Shown: in pieces, positions 16,627 to 25,685 of the stretch
Numbering within the stretch: position 1 is the first letter of the stretch
How the letters are laid out: each line of letters starts with the position of its first letter
Origin: Shinella zoogloeoides
Lineage (GTDB): Bacteria; Pseudomonadota; Alphaproteobacteria; Rhizobiales; Rhizobiaceae
Direction of reading: 5' to 3'
NCBI RefSeq assembly: GCF_003574625.1
Contig: NZ_QNUJ01000002.1
Location: 372,001 to 436,000 of the forward strand
Length of the DNA stretch: 64,000 nucleotides
Translations under genes and position numbers: made by a program
Notes under the pieces: model-generated
The model's database searches: none
Seen by the model: only the letters and a program-made list of their open reading frames with translations
Told to the model about the DNA's origin: nothing

Positions 16627-18812
16627 CTCCTCGTCTTGCTGGCACGCGGGCGGCTCGTGCCGTGAAGGGCGCGGAAGGCGCGCACGATCTCGTCGGCGAA
16701 GGCCGCGTCGTTGATGTTGTGGGGCATGCGGATGAGCTGGCGGTTCGCCGTCTGCCGCACCGTCTCCTCCAGCGTGCGGAACAGCGCCTCGTCCGCCGCC
16801 TTGTCGTGGAAGGGCTGGCCCAGCCTGTCGAGCGCGGAAACGCCGCCCTCCGGCAGGTAGAAGCGCACCGGCGCTTCCATCTCGTTGAGCCGCGCACCGA
16901 TGAAGCGCGCCATCTCGACATTCTCGGCGACGCTGGTGCGCATGAGCGTGACCTGCGGATTGTGCTTGTAGAAAAGCCGCCCGCGGTACTTTTCCGGCAC
17001 CGTCTCGGGCGGGCCGAAATTGACCATGTCGAGCGCGCCGACCGAGCCGATATAGGGCATGCGCCTGTGGATCATCGCGCCGAAGCGGTCCGGGCCCGCC
17101 GGGAAGATGCCGCCGGCGACCATGTCGCAGATCTCCGTCGTCGTGATGTCGAGGACGCCGGCGATCAGCCCGCTGTCGACGAGGCTTTCCATCGATTGCC
17201 CGCCGATGCCCGTGGCATGGAAGACGAGGCAGTCGTAGTCGTCCTTCAACTGCGCCGTGATCTGCTGGACGGCGGGCGTGGTGACGCCGAACATGGTGAG
17301 CCCGATCGCGGGCAGTACATCGGCCGGCGCCGGCTTGCGGGTCGCGGCAAGACGCGGCTTCACCATTCCGGCCAGCGCATGGGCGCCGTTGGCGAGGATC
17401 ATCCGCGTGATCGAGTTCAGGCCCTGCACATCCGCCACCGAATGCATCATGACGATATCGGATGCGCCGACATATTTGCGCACGTCGCTCGAGGCGACCG
17501 TCGAGATCATCACCTTGGGAATGCCGACCGGCAGCGCGCGCATGGCGGGCGTCGCCATCGCCGTTCCGCCGGAGCCGGCGGCGCTGATGACGCCGACGAT
17601 CTCGCCCCGGCTCTTCACCCAGCGCTCGAAGGCGAGCGTCATGCCGGCGACGGAGGTACCGCGATCCTCGGTGAAGACGCCGCTGGCGCCGCGCGGATGG
17701 AAGGCCGCGATCTGGTGGGCGGGAATATCCGCGCCGGAATGACGGCCGGAGGTGGAAAGATCGGCAAGGCGCACCGCCAGCCCCTCGGCCTTCAGGAGAT
17801 CGCGGATGAAACGCAGCTCCTCGCCCTTGGTATCGAGCGTGCCGGCCACCAGCACCACCGGCTCACCGGCCGGGCTCAGCGGCCGCAGTTCCGCCGCGTC
17901 CGCCGGCGCGAGCGGCCCGTCGCTGACGAGCCGGGCGGACTGTTCGAGAACCCGCACCGGCACCGGCTGCGACCAGCGCGTCGGCGTCACCGGATTGGAC
18001 ATGTAGAGCTTGCGCTGCTTCGCGGGCGCGCGCGGCGCCGCTTCCTCCGACACCGCGCCCTTCTGGTCGGGCTCGGCCTCATGGCCGTGGCGGCCGACGC
18101 CGAGCAGGCGCTGCTGGAGATCCCGGTCGCCGGCAAGCTGCGCCGCATCCGCCACGCGGTTGATGCGGCCGTTGACCATGATCGCCACCTTTTCCGCGAC
18201 GCGGGTGGCAACGCCGATATTCTGCTCGATGACGAGCACGTCGATGTCGCCCTCCTCGCCGAGGCGCACCAGCATTTCGGCGACCTGCGCGACGATCACC
18301 GGCGCAAGGCCCTCCGTCGGCTCGTCCATGACGAGCAGCTTCGGATTGAGAAGCAGGGCGCGGGCGATGGCGAGCATCTGCTGCTCGCCGCCGGAAAGCT
18401 GGCCGCCACCATTGCCCTTGCGTTCGGCAAGGCGCGGGAAGGTCGAATAGATGCGCTCGACGGTCCAGGCGCCCTTGTTCGAGCCGACCAGCTTCAGGTG
18501 CTCGTCGACCGTCAGCGAGCGCCAGAGCCGCCGGCCCTGCGGCACGTAGCCGATCCCGAGGCGGGCGATGTCGGCGGGGTTGCGGCCGCGCAGCTCCTGT
18601 CCGTTGAAGCGGATGGACCCGCCGGAGGACGGCACGAGGCCCATGATCGCCTTGCAGAGCGTCGTCTTGCCCATGCCGTTGCGGCCGACGACCGAGAGCA
18701 CGCCGCCCGGCAGCGTCAGGTCGACGCCCTGCAGGGCGTGGGAAGAACCGTAATAGACGTTGAGCCCCCGGATATCGAGCGTCGGGGCGGCGGTGCGGTT
18801 GCGGTCAGCCAT
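16623..18812 (-). CDS. Fusion of a LivF-type ABC ATPase and a UPF0261 (Tm-1-like ATP-binding) domain
   Basis: Residues about 12-240 are a branched-chain amino-acid-type ABC ATPase with Walker A GRNGMGKT (43-50), the signature LSGGEQQ (139-145) and Walker B LLVMDEP (159-165). A charged linker follows. From about residue 317 to the end ([18 protein letters not shown] onward) is a complete UPF0261 domain of about 400 residues, with the [14 protein letters not shown] and [14 protein letters not shown] stretches. The frame is open without interruption; an in-frame ATG at residue 271 without a clear ribosome-binding site could give a free UPF0261 protein. The gene starts inside the last 8 bases of livG. 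The fusion physically ties a cytosolic Tm-1-like enzyme to the importer, suggesting that it acts on the imported compound. Confidence 0.9.
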   Translation of the reverse strand: MADRNRTAAPTLDIRGLNVYYGSSHALQGVDLTLPGGVLSVVGRNGMGKTTLCKAIMGLVPSSGGSIRFNGQELRGRNPADIARLGIGYVPQGRRLWRSLTVDEHLKLVGSNKGAWTVERIYSTFPRLAERKGNGGGQLSGGEQQMLAIARALLLNPKLLVMDEPTEGLAPVIVAQVAEMLVRLGEEGDIDVLVIEQNIGVATRVAEKVAIMVNGRINRVADAAQLAGDRDLQQRLLGVGRHGHEAEPDQKGAVSEEAAPRAPAKQRKLYMSNPVTPTRWSQPVPVRVLEQSARLVSDGPLAPADAAELRPLSPAGEPVVLVAGTLDTKGEELRFIRDLLKAEGLAVRLADLSTSGRHSGADIPAHQIAAFHPRGASGVFTEDRGTSVAGMTLAFERWVKSRGEIVGVISAAGSGGTAMATPAMRALPVGIPKVMISTVASSDVRKYVGASDIVMMHSVADVQGLNSITRMILANGAHALAGMVKPRLAATRKPAPADVLPAIGLTMFGVTTPAVQQITAQLKDDYDCLVFHATGIGGQSMESLVDSGLIAGVLDITTTEICDMVAGGIFPAGPDRFGAMIHRRMPYIGSVGALDMVNFGPPETVPEKYRGRLFYKHNPQVTLMRTSVAENVEMARFIGARLNEMEAPVRFYLPEGGVSALDRLGQPFHDKAADEALFRTLEETVRQTANRQLIRMPHNINDAAFADEIVRAFRALHGTSRPRASKTRR

Positions 18813-19596
18813 GGCCGAGGCCCCCGCCGAGATAGAGGGCCTGCACTTCCGGATCGCTCTCGATCTCGCTCGGCCGCCCCTCCTTGAAGATGCGGCCGTT
18901 GTGCATCATCGTCACGCTCTCGCTGACGCGGAGCGCCACGTCCATGTCGTGCTCGATGACAATATAGCCGATATGGGACGGCAGGCCGGTCAGGATCTCG
19001 ACCAGCTCCTGCCGCTCGGTCGGCGAGAGGCCGGCGGCCGGCTCGTCGAAGAGGATGAAGCGCGGCGCGCCGGCAAGCGCCAGTGCGATTTCAAGCTGGC
19101 GCTGCTGGCCGTAGGAGAGCTCGGCGACCTTCGTTTCCCGGACGTCGAAGAGGTGGACGGCGGCGGCGAGCTGCTCGGCCGATTGCACCAGCGCATCGCT
19201 GCGGCGCGGGCGGACCATCGAGAAGCGGCCGCGCGAGACGCCGGCACAGGCGAGATAGATGTTGTCGATCACGCTGAGGCCGGTGAAGAGCAGAGAGATC
19301 TGGTAGGTGCGGCGTAGGCCCCGGCGGATACGCTCATAGGCGGGAAAGCCCGTCACGTCCTCGCCGAAGAGCCGGATCGTGCCGGACGTCGGCAGGAAAT
19401 CGCCGGTGATGCAGTTGAAGAGCGTCGTCTTGCCCGCGCCGTTGGAGCCGAGCACGGCGCGCCGCTCGCCCGGCCGCACCGTCAGGGATATGTCGGTGAG
19501 CGCGGCAAGCGCGCCGAACATGCGGGTGACGCCGCGCAGTTCCAGCGCATTGGCCGTACCGGCCGCGGAGAGACGTTCTGCGACGCTGGCGGCCAT
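18805..19596 (-). CDS. livG: Branched-chain-type ABC transporter ATP-binding protein LivG
   Basis: This 263-residue ATPase has Walker A GSNGAGKTT, signature LSYGQQRQLE, Walker B FILFDEPAAGLSP and the H-loop VIEHDMD. The long Walker-B-proximal sequence AGLSPTE and the C-terminal extension EIESDPEVQALYLG are typical of LivG rather than LivF. The ATG at 19596 is shared with the stop of livM in a TGATG overlap. Together with LivH, LivM and the LivF-UPF0261 protein it makes a complete HAAT-family importer. Sequence upstream of 19596 in this frame lies in livM and is not coding. Confidence 0.94.
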   Translation of the reverse strand: MAASVAERLSAAGTANALELRGVTRMFGALAALTDISLTVRPGERRAVLGSNGAGKTTLFNCITGDFLPTSGTIRLFGEDVTGFPAYERIRRGLRRTYQISLLFTGLSVIDNIYLACAGVSRGRFSMVRPRRSDALVQSAEQLAAAVHLFDVRETKVAELSYGQQRQLEIALALAGAPRFILFDEPAAGLSPTERQELVEILTGLPSHIGYIVIEHDMDVALRVSESVTMMHNGRIFKEGRPSEIESDPEVQALYLGGGLGHG

Positions 19597-20681
19597 CAGG
19601 GCTTGCCTCCCCTGTCGCCCGTCAGCGATGACGCCGAGGTCAGCCATTGGCGGAAGCGCGGCCAGAGGCCGAGAATACCATCCGGCGACCAGAAGACGAT
19701 GGCGAGGAAAGTCAGCCCGACGAGGAGCTGGAAGCGCTCGCCGGGAATGCCCAGGGAAACGAGGATGTCCAGCGCGAAGGTGCGGATCGTCACGAAGATG
19801 AGCGCGCCGATGAACGGCCCGACCGGATGGCGCATGCCGCCGATGACCGCGATGACGAGGATATCGATCGCCGGGCCGATCGCCACCGTTCCGGGCGAGA
19901 CCTGGGCGTTCAGCCAGACGAGCAGGATGCCGGCGACGGCGGCGATGAAGCTGGCGAAGGCATAGGCCGCGATGCGGTGGGCGGTGACATTGTAGCCGAG
20001 GGCCGCCATGCGGCGCGGATTGTCCCGCACGCCCTGCAGGGCAAGGCCGAACGGCGCGCGCGACACATAGACGACGAGGAAATAGGCAAGTGTCGCAAAG
20101 CCGAGCGTCAGGTAGTAGATCGGCACCGGCTGGCGCCAGTCGACGCCGAAGAGCTTCGGCGGCAGAACCTGGTTGAAGCCGTTGAAGCCGTTGAAGATCG
20201 TGTAGTTCTGGCGGACGAAGTAGAAGAAGGCGGTGGCGATCGCCAGCGTGATCATGATCGTGTAGATGCCCTCCGTCCGCACGGCGAGCGCACCGACGAT
20301 ACTGCCGAAGGCGACGGCGATCACGAGGGCGGCAGGCACGGCCAGCCACCAGGGCCAGCCGAGGCTCACCTGCGGCACGCCCGACGTGCCGAACACGGCC
20401 ACCATATAGGCGGCGAGCCCCGCGACGGCCATCTGCGACAGGCTGACCATGCCGCCATAGCCGCCGAGGAACATCAGTGACAGCCCGACCATGCCGAGGA
20501 TGAAGGCCCAGCCGAAGATCTGGAACAGCACGAAGCTGTTGGCGACGACCGGCATCAGGACGAGGATGAAGCCGACGCACCAGTAGCGCCAGGGAATGTT
20601 GGCGGGCCCCGACAAAGCCGGCTGCCGGTGGGGGCGGCCTGCCGCATCGGTGCGGCTGACGAACTGGTCGATGGGCGCCAT
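19596..20681 (-). CDS. livM: Branched-chain-type ABC transporter permease LivM
   Basis: This 361-residue permease has about ten hydrophobic segments, the LGGYGGMVSLSQMAVAGLAAY region and the conserved cytoplasmic loop ALQGVRDNPRRMAALGYN that contacts the ATPase. Start and stop both use TGATG overlaps with livH and livG, so the three are translationally coupled. Substrates of this family include amino acids, amides, urea and aromatic acids, so the name does not fix the substrate. Confidence 0.94.
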   Translation of the reverse strand: MAPIDQFVSRTDAAGRPHRQPALSGPANIPWRYWCVGFILVLMPVVANSFVLFQIFGWAFILGMVGLSLMFLGGYGGMVSLSQMAVAGLAAYMVAVFGTSGVPQVSLGWPWWLAVPAALVIAVAFGSIVGALAVRTEGIYTIMITLAIATAFFYFVRQNYTIFNGFNGFNQVLPPKLFGVDWRQPVPIYYLTLGFATLAYFLVVYVSRAPFGLALQGVRDNPRRMAALGYNVTAHRIAAYAFASFIAAVAGILLVWLNAQVSPGTVAIGPAIDILVIAVIGGMRHPVGPFIGALIFVTIRTFALDILVSLGIPGERFQLLVGLTFLAIVFWSPDGILGLWPRFRQWLTSASSLTGDRGGKP

Positions 20682-21694
20682 CAGCGGGTCCTCCCGAAAA
20701 GGCCTTGCGGCCGGAAGGCCAGCACGACGACCATGATCAGGAAGGTCAGCACCACCGAATAGGTGGGGAAGTAGACGGAGCCGACCTGCTCGGCGAGGCC
20801 GATGATCAGCGCACCGAGCGCAGCGCCCGGAATGGAGCCCATGCCGCCGACGATGACGACCACGAGGGACGCGAGCAGAAAGCGCGTATCCTCCCCCGGC
20901 GCGACCGACTGGAACGTGCCGCCGACGACGCCCGCCATGCCCGCAAGGCCCGCGCCGAAGGCGAAGACCAGCACGAAGACGCGCTGGATGCGCACCCCGG
21001 TCGCCGACAGCATGTCGCGGTCGTCGACGCCGGCGCGCACCAGCATGCCGATGCGCGTGCGGTTGAGCGCCAGCCACATCAGCACGCCGATCACCACCGA
21101 AGCGAGGAAGATGACGAGGCGCACGATGGGATAGGTCATGTAGACCGGCTCGCCCGAGCTCTTGACGGCGGTGACCAGCGGCAGGCGCACCGGCCCGCCC
21201 AGCCATTCCGGCGCTAGGATCTGGAAGGTGTTGCCGCCCATGATCCACAGCATGAGGTCGGCAAGGACGATGGAGATGCCGATCGTCACCAGCGTCTGGC
21301 GCAGGTCCTCGCCCTCCATGCGGCGGAAGACGGCGTATTGCAGGACGATGCCGACGAGCGCGACGACGACGAAGGCGACGACGAAGGACAGGAGCCAGAA
21401 GCCAGTAGCAAGCGCGACGCCGTAGCCGATATAGCCGCCCAGCATGTAAAGCGAGCCATGGGCGAGATTGACGTTCTTCATCAGCCCGAAGATCAGCGTG
21501 AAGCCGCTGGCGACGAGGAAGTAGAGCCCGCCCAGCGTTATGCCGTTGAAGATGGCGTTGAGGAAGACCTTCTTTTTGCCGAGTACAGCCTCCAGCCCCG
21601 GCGGCCAGGCGGCGAAGATAGCCCAGACGAAGAAGGCGGCGACGAGGAAGACGACGAGCGACCAGACCGGATGGCGATTGTAATAGGCGATCAT
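20681..21694 (-). CDS. livH: Branched-chain-type ABC transporter permease LivH
   Basis: This permease is 337 residues from the ATG at 21694, which follows GGGGGGCGGAG. The longer in-frame extension is rejected because it is rich in Cys, Arg and His and lacks membrane character. The family motifs GITLGGLYFLVASGFTLIFGLM and the NLAHGSLYMLGGY loop are present, as is IVGGMGSIPGAALGALIIG near the C-terminus. It is the first gene of a gap-free block of transporter and enzyme genes. The 194 bases between it and the AraC gene may hold a promoter, but I see no convincing -35/-10 pair. Confidence 0.93.
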   Translation of the reverse strand: MIAYYNRHPVWSLVVFLVAAFFVWAIFAAWPPGLEAVLGKKKVFLNAIFNGITLGGLYFLVASGFTLIFGLMKNVNLAHGSLYMLGGYIGYGVALATGFWLLSFVVAFVVVALVGIVLQYAVFRRMEGEDLRQTLVTIGISIVLADLMLWIMGGNTFQILAPEWLGGPVRLPLVTAVKSSGEPVYMTYPIVRLVIFLASVVIGVLMWLALNRTRIGMLVRAGVDDRDMLSATGVRIQRVFVLVFAFGAGLAGMAGVVGGTFQSVAPGEDTRFLLASLVVVIVGGMGSIPGAALGALIIGLAEQVGSVYFPTYSVVLTFLIMVVVLAFRPQGLFGRTR

Positions 21695-21888
21695 CTCCGC
21701 CCCCCGGCAGGGGGCGCGGCGAACGGCCATCGCTGAATGCAGCCAAACCGAGCAGTCAAGCGGCATCCTCCCATGCTTCATGACGTCGTTGATGTCACGA
21801 GACTAGCCGGAGCGTGCGCGAAACCACGTACCTTTGAGTATGCTCCCATCGCGGATGATCGGCTAAAACGCGCCGCGCCGCGCGATCT

Positions 21889-22743
21889 TCACTGACCGAC
21901 GAAGGCGGCGCGCCGGTAGTCCGTCGGAGGGATGCCGACATTGGCGGTGAAGAAGCGGGTGAAACTCGCCTGCGAGGCGAAGCCGAGGTCGAGGCCGATG
22001 GTGGTGATCGGCTTCTGGGTGAGTGTCAGGCTGTCGATCGCCGTCTCCATCTTCAGCGTGTTGAGATAGACATTGGGCGTGATGCCGGCATTCTCGCGGA
22101 AGAGCTTGTAGAAATGCGGACGGGAAAGCCCGGCATCGCGGGCGATCGTATCGAGCACGACCTCGTCGCTCAGCCGTTCGCTCATCAGCCGCATGGAGTT
22201 GCGCACCCGGAAATCGCGGATGCCGGACCATTGCTGCTGGACGGGCACGACGGTCTCGCCTTCCAGCGGCGAGACGTCCGGCGACCATTGCCAGGTCTGG
22301 TCGTAGCAAAGGCGCGTCAGCTCATAGAGGTAGCCGTCGAAGAGATCGGAATGGATATCCTCGAGCAGCAGGGCCGAGACCAGCTTCACCAGCCGGTGGA
22401 TCTGCGGCGTGATGGCGATGCGGTCGCGCCCGAAGCGCAGCGCACCTTGCGCCGTGCGGCCGACCTCGAGAAACCAGAGCGGCTTGATATAGAGCACGAG
22501 GAACAGCGTGCCGTGTTCCGGATCGCCCGGATTGAAGCTGTGCGGCTGCCAGGGATTGACCGTTCCGCCGGTGCCCGCATCGATGCGACATTCGAGGCCG
22601 GACGCCGTCACGACGGACGGCGTGCCCTGGACATGAAACGTGAGATGGCCTTCCCGATGCGCATGCGTCGCCATGGGGCGATTGATATTATACAGCGCCG
22701 CACGGCCGAACGGGCCGTGATAGACGGCTAGAGCAGTACTCAT
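21889..22743 (-). CDS. AraC-family transcriptional regulator of the molybdenum hydroxylase locus
   Basis: This 284-residue regulator has an N-terminal cupin-like sensing domain (HAHREGHLTFHVQG, then WQPHSFNPGD) and a C-terminal double helix-turn-helix (about 185-284) with SDEVVLDTIARDAGLSRPHFYKLFRENAG and IGLDLGFASQASFTRFF. ATG at 22743 lies directly behind GGGGGGAGGAG; the in-frame region upstream is arginine-rich and probably noncoding. It lies between the iron alcohol dehydrogenase and livH on the same strand and probably activates one or both flanking transcripts when the imported compound or its product is bound. Confidence 0.92.
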   Translation of the reverse strand: MSTALAVYHGPFGRAALYNINRPMATHAHREGHLTFHVQGTPSVVTASGLECRIDAGTGGTVNPWQPHSFNPGDPEHGTLFLVLYIKPLWFLEVGRTAQGALRFGRDRIAITPQIHRLVKLVSALLLEDIHSDLFDGYLYELTRLCYDQTWQWSPDVSPLEGETVVPVQQQWSGIRDFRVRNSMRLMSERLSDEVVLDTIARDAGLSRPHFYKLFRENAGITPNVYLNTLKMETAIDSLTLTQKPITTIGLDLGFASQASFTRFFTANVGIPPTDYRRAAFVGQ

Positions 22744-22929
22744 CTCCTCCCCCCGCAGTTGTTTTCTGCGAGAGCCGGGGCTTCCAAGAGCTGTGTGGCC
22801 GGCAGTTTTCCGCCTGGCCGAATGCGATGAGCAGACAGTCGGCCATCGCGTCTGCGGCGATGTTCCGGATGAACGCCCGATGCAGTCTCCTCCCGGAACA
22901 AGTCGTCGGACGCGACCGGCTCGGAAGCG

Positions 22930-22959
22930 ATTAAACCTGCGAGAATGCCGGTTTTGCAA
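22930..22959 (-). promoter_or_regulatory. Candidate sigma-70 promoter for the AraC gene
   Basis: Read on the minus strand, TTGCAA (22959-22954) and TTTAAT (22935-22930) are separated by 18 bases, about 190 bases ahead of the AraC start. The region from 22744 to 23032 holds no supported gene, so a separate promoter for the regulator is reasonable. Confidence 0.35.
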
Positions 22960-23032
22960 GCCGCACAAGCCGGAAAATGAGACTAAAAGGTATGGAATCG
23001 GGCCTTTCGGCGGCTCTTCGGGACCGGCCGCG

Positions 23033-24166
23033 CTAGAGAGCGTCCGTCAGCATCGCCAGATAGTCCCGCGAGGTCGCCCGCCGGGGGTTCGTTCCGTTGG
23101 TGTGATCCCGCTCCGCAAGCGCTGCGGCAAGCTCCAGAGCGCTGCGGTCGAGGCCCATCTCGCCGAGCCGCGAGGGCAGGCCGAGGCCGACGCTGATCCT
23201 TGAAAAGGCCGCCGCGAGATCACGTCCGGCCGGAATGCCGATCGCCTCGCGGAGCGCCGGATAGCGATGCCCGGCCGCCGGCGCATTGAAGGCGAGCACG
23301 TGGGGCAGCAGCACGGCGTTGAGCGTGCCGTGGTGCAGGTTCGGCTGTTTCAGCCCGCCGAGGGCATGGCTCATCGCGTGGACGCCGCCGAGCCCCTTCT
23401 GGAAGGCGAGCGCGCCGTTGAGCGCCGCGGCCATCATCTCCCTGCGGGAGTCAAGGTCCCGCCCCTCCTCGACTGCCCGCTCGATATTGGCCGCCGCGCG
23501 CCGCAGCCCGTCGAGCGCGATGCCGTCGGCCGGCGGATTATAGGCAGTGGCGATATAGGTCTCCACGCAATGGGTGATGGCATCCATGCCCGTCGCCGCC
23601 GTCAGGTCCGGCGGAAGCGTCAGCGTCAGCGTTGGATCGCAGATCGCCACCTTCGGGATGAGGTAGGGACTGATGAGGCCGAGCTTTCGGCCGTCGTCGA
23701 AGACGATGAGGGCGCCGCGGCCGACTTCCGATCCGGTCCCGGCGGTGGTCGGAATGGCTATGACCGGCGGCAGGATGTTCTGGATGCGCGAGACGCCGCC
23801 CTCCACCGCCGCATAGCTGATGAGCGGCCCGTCATGGCTGACGGCCAGGGCAACCGCCTTGGCAAGGTCGATGGAGGAGCCGCCGCCGAAGCCGATCAGG
23901 CTGTCGCAATCATGGTTTCGATAGGCCGCGGCCGCAGCCCGGCATGCGGCCTCCGTCGGGTTCGCCGGCGTTTCGGCGAAGATCGCCGGTGCGGTTTCCG
24001 TGTCGAAGGCGTCGAGCAGCCGGTCGAGATGGCCGCTGGCGGCAAGGCCGCGATCGGTGACGATCAGGGGGCGGCGGATCGCAAGGGAGCGGGCTTCGAC
24101 GGCAAGCGCTTCCTCAAGAATGTCGTCGGCGAAATGTACCCGGTTGAGGTAAGTGATCAGCGACAA
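23033..24166 (-). CDS. Iron-containing alcohol dehydrogenase
   Basis: This 377-residue protein is a group III (iron-type) alcohol dehydrogenase. It has the NAD-binding GGGSSID motif at 94-100, the PTTAGTGSEV stretch at 139-148 and the metal ligands D195, H199, H263 and H279 (DAITHCVE, GVHAMSHALGG, LHHGTLNA). Relatives include 4-hydroxybutyrate, lactaldehyde and maleylacetate reductases. The start is a TTG at 24166 behind AAGGGGAGG. It lies between the binding-protein gene and the AraC regulator on the same strand, behind a strong hairpin. It probably reduces or oxidises an aldehyde intermediate of the pathway, but the substrate is unknown. Confidence 0.9.
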   Translation of the reverse strand: MSLITYLNRVHFADDILEEALAVEARSLAIRRPLIVTDRGLAASGHLDRLLDAFDTETAPAIFAETPANPTEAACRAAAAAYRNHDCDSLIGFGGGSSIDLAKAVALAVSHDGPLISYAAVEGGVSRIQNILPPVIAIPTTAGTGSEVGRGALIVFDDGRKLGLISPYLIPKVAICDPTLTLTLPPDLTAATGMDAITHCVETYIATAYNPPADGIALDGLRRAAANIERAVEEGRDLDSRREMMAAALNGALAFQKGLGGVHAMSHALGGLKQPNLHHGTLNAVLLPHVLAFNAPAAGHRYPALREAIGIPAGRDLAAAFSRISVGLGLPSRLGEMGLDRSALELAAALAERDHTNGTNPRRATSRDYLAMLTDAL

Positions 24167-24201
24167 GCCAGCCTCCCCTTCCGCTTCGAGGCGCCGATTG
24201 C

Positions 24202-24232
24202 GGAAAGGCCGGGCGCGAACCCGGCCTTCCGT
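24202..24232. terminator. Intercistronic hairpin after the binding-protein gene
   Basis: CGGAAAGGCCGGG (24202-24214) pairs with CCCGGCCTTCCG (24221-24232) with one bulged base and a 6-base loop. There is no long T-run, so it may be a partial terminator or an mRNA stabiliser that keeps the binding protein in excess over the dehydrogenase downstream. Confidence 0.6.
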
Positions 24233-24239
24233 AAAGCGA

Positions 24240-25487
24240 TCAGTAGGACGTCTTGCACTCCGGCGCGTCGCGCGAAGGCAGGCCGATCTTCTTGAAGGAT
24301 TCTTCCGAAAGCCCGAGCGTCTGGTTCACGTCCGGCACGGTCATGACCAGCTTGTTCATCAGGTTGCCGTCCGGCCCTTCCGTGACCTCGCTGATGAAGT
24401 TCGTACCGATCGCCTGGCGGTTGGCGTCGAGCTTGAAGTGGCCGTTCGGCGCATCCAGCTCCATCTTGGCGAGCGCATCGCGGAAGGCCGCCTGGTCGCC
24501 GGAAATGTCGCCCTTGACCTGATCGAGCGCCTTCAGCGTCGCGATGGTGGAATTGTAGTAGCCCGTCGCGAACAGCGAGGGCGACGGGAAGCGCTTGTCG
24601 GCCGGGAAGGCATCCTGATAGGCCTTCACGAACTTCGTCCAGTTCGGATCGGTGGAATCGTCCGCCTGCGGACCGCCGGAAGGCGTACCGATCAGCGCCT
24701 TCTTCGCATCGCCCTTGGCATTGAGCACGGTGCCGTCCACCATGATCGTGCCGCCGATGAGGTGGGCGCTGCCGCCGGCCTGCTGGTACTGGTTCAGGAA
24801 GTTGACGGCGTCGGCGCCGCCGAGGCCGACATAGATGGCATCGACGTCATCGGGCAGCGCCGCGATGATCGAGGAGAAATCCTTGGTGCCGAGCGGCACC
24901 CACTGGCGCTCCGAAATCTGGCCGCCAGCCTGGCAGAAGCCGAGGGCAAAGCCCATGAAGTTGGTGTAGCCGAAGGAATAGTCTTCCGCGACCGAGGCGA
25001 CATTCTTCCAGCCCTTGGTCTCGAAGACATATTTGCCGAGACCCGCGCCCCACTGGGCGCCGTCCATGTTGAAGCGGTAGAAATTCGCGGCCGGATCGAC
25101 CATCGTGGCTTCCTGCGCGCCAGAAAGGCCGTTGACGACCGTGACGTTCGGGTTCTGCTTGGCAAAGTCGCGCAGCGCGATGCCTTCGGATCCGGAAAGC
25201 GGGCCGACGATGACGGTCACGCCGTCCTGGTCCACCAGCTTGCGGGCCGCGCGCACGGCGCTTTCCGGCGTCGTGTCGGTCGAGGCGACGACGGTCTTCA
25301 CCGTCTTGCCGCCGACGGTCGGCATTTCCTTGAGCGCCACCTCGACGCCGCGCATGGCATCCTCGCCGAGGACGGTATAGGTTCCTTCCAGAGTCGCGAG
25401 AACCCCGATCTTCAAGTCCTCGGCGACGGCCGAGCCTGCAAAGAGCAAGGCGCCGAGCGCCACGCTCGTCAGCAAGTACGTTTTCAT
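24240..25487 (-). CDS. Periplasmic binding protein of a branched-chain-type ABC transporter (Peripla_BP_6)
   Basis: This 415-residue protein has a signal peptide (MKTYLLTSVALGALLFAGSA, cleavage after AVA) and begins its mature part with DLKIGVLATLEGTYTVLGED, the typical opening of LivJ/AmiC-like binding proteins. Two alpha/beta lobes follow. The ATG at 25487 is preceded by GGGAGGAG. It is the only binding protein of this class in the window and lies upstream of livHMG on the same strand, so it is the natural partner of that importer even though the dehydrogenase and AraC genes stand between. It has three cysteines, two near the C-terminus. The long in-frame upstream extension is noncoding. 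Confidence 0.92.
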   Translation of the reverse strand: MKTYLLTSVALGALLFAGSAVAEDLKIGVLATLEGTYTVLGEDAMRGVEVALKEMPTVGGKTVKTVVASTDTTPESAVRAARKLVDQDGVTVIVGPLSGSEGIALRDFAKQNPNVTVVNGLSGAQEATMVDPAANFYRFNMDGAQWGAGLGKYVFETKGWKNVASVAEDYSFGYTNFMGFALGFCQAGGQISERQWVPLGTKDFSSIIAALPDDVDAIYVGLGGADAVNFLNQYQQAGGSAHLIGGTIMVDGTVLNAKGDAKKALIGTPSGGPQADDSTDPNWTKFVKAYQDAFPADKRFPSPSLFATGYYNSTIATLKALDQVKGDISGDQAAFRDALAKMELDAPNGHFKLDANRQAIGTNFISEVTEGPDGNLMNKLVMTVPDVNQTLGLSEESFKKIGLPSRDAPECKTSY

Positions 25488-25632
25488 TGGCCACTCCTCC
25501 CTGTCCCGTCCTCCTCGACGGGGTTGATAGCCCTGGCAGACTAGGGGAGACGGCGGAAAGCCTGATTTCCTTGAGTGCGTCCGTATATCTTTCAGTCTGA
25601 TATTCGGCCCGCGGCCCGGCTTGCGGACATGG

Positions 25633-25665
25633 AAAAGCCGCAAGGCGCGCGCGGCGCCCTGCGGC
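25633..25665 (-). terminator. Intrinsic terminator of the rbs-type sugar transporter operon
   Basis: Read on the minus strand, GCCGCAGGGCGC and GCGCCTTGCGGC form a 12-position stem with one mismatch (25637-25665) and are followed by TTTT. It sits 20 bases beyond the stop of the sugar-binding protein, the last gene of that operon. Confidence 0.75.
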
Positions 25666-25685
25666 TCGTGAAAGCTCTTCAGCCG

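Noticed and set aside
16623-18812. The LivF-UPF0261 fusion as a missing-stop artefact
   Set aside because: The frame continues with normal codon usage and a plausible linker, and the next gene overlaps correctly. An error cannot be excluded without raw reads, but nothing in the sequence suggests one.
18805-21746. Long N-terminal extensions of the livG and livM frames
   Set aside because: They read Arg/His-rich sequence inside the neighbouring genes. The TGATG overlaps at 19596 and 20681 give starts that match family lengths.
25590-25613. An ATATC...GATAT inverted repeat upstream of the binding-protein gene at 25487
   Set aside because: The half-sites are only five bases and AT-only-rich, no second copy was found near livH or the AraC gene, and no matching promoter is evident.
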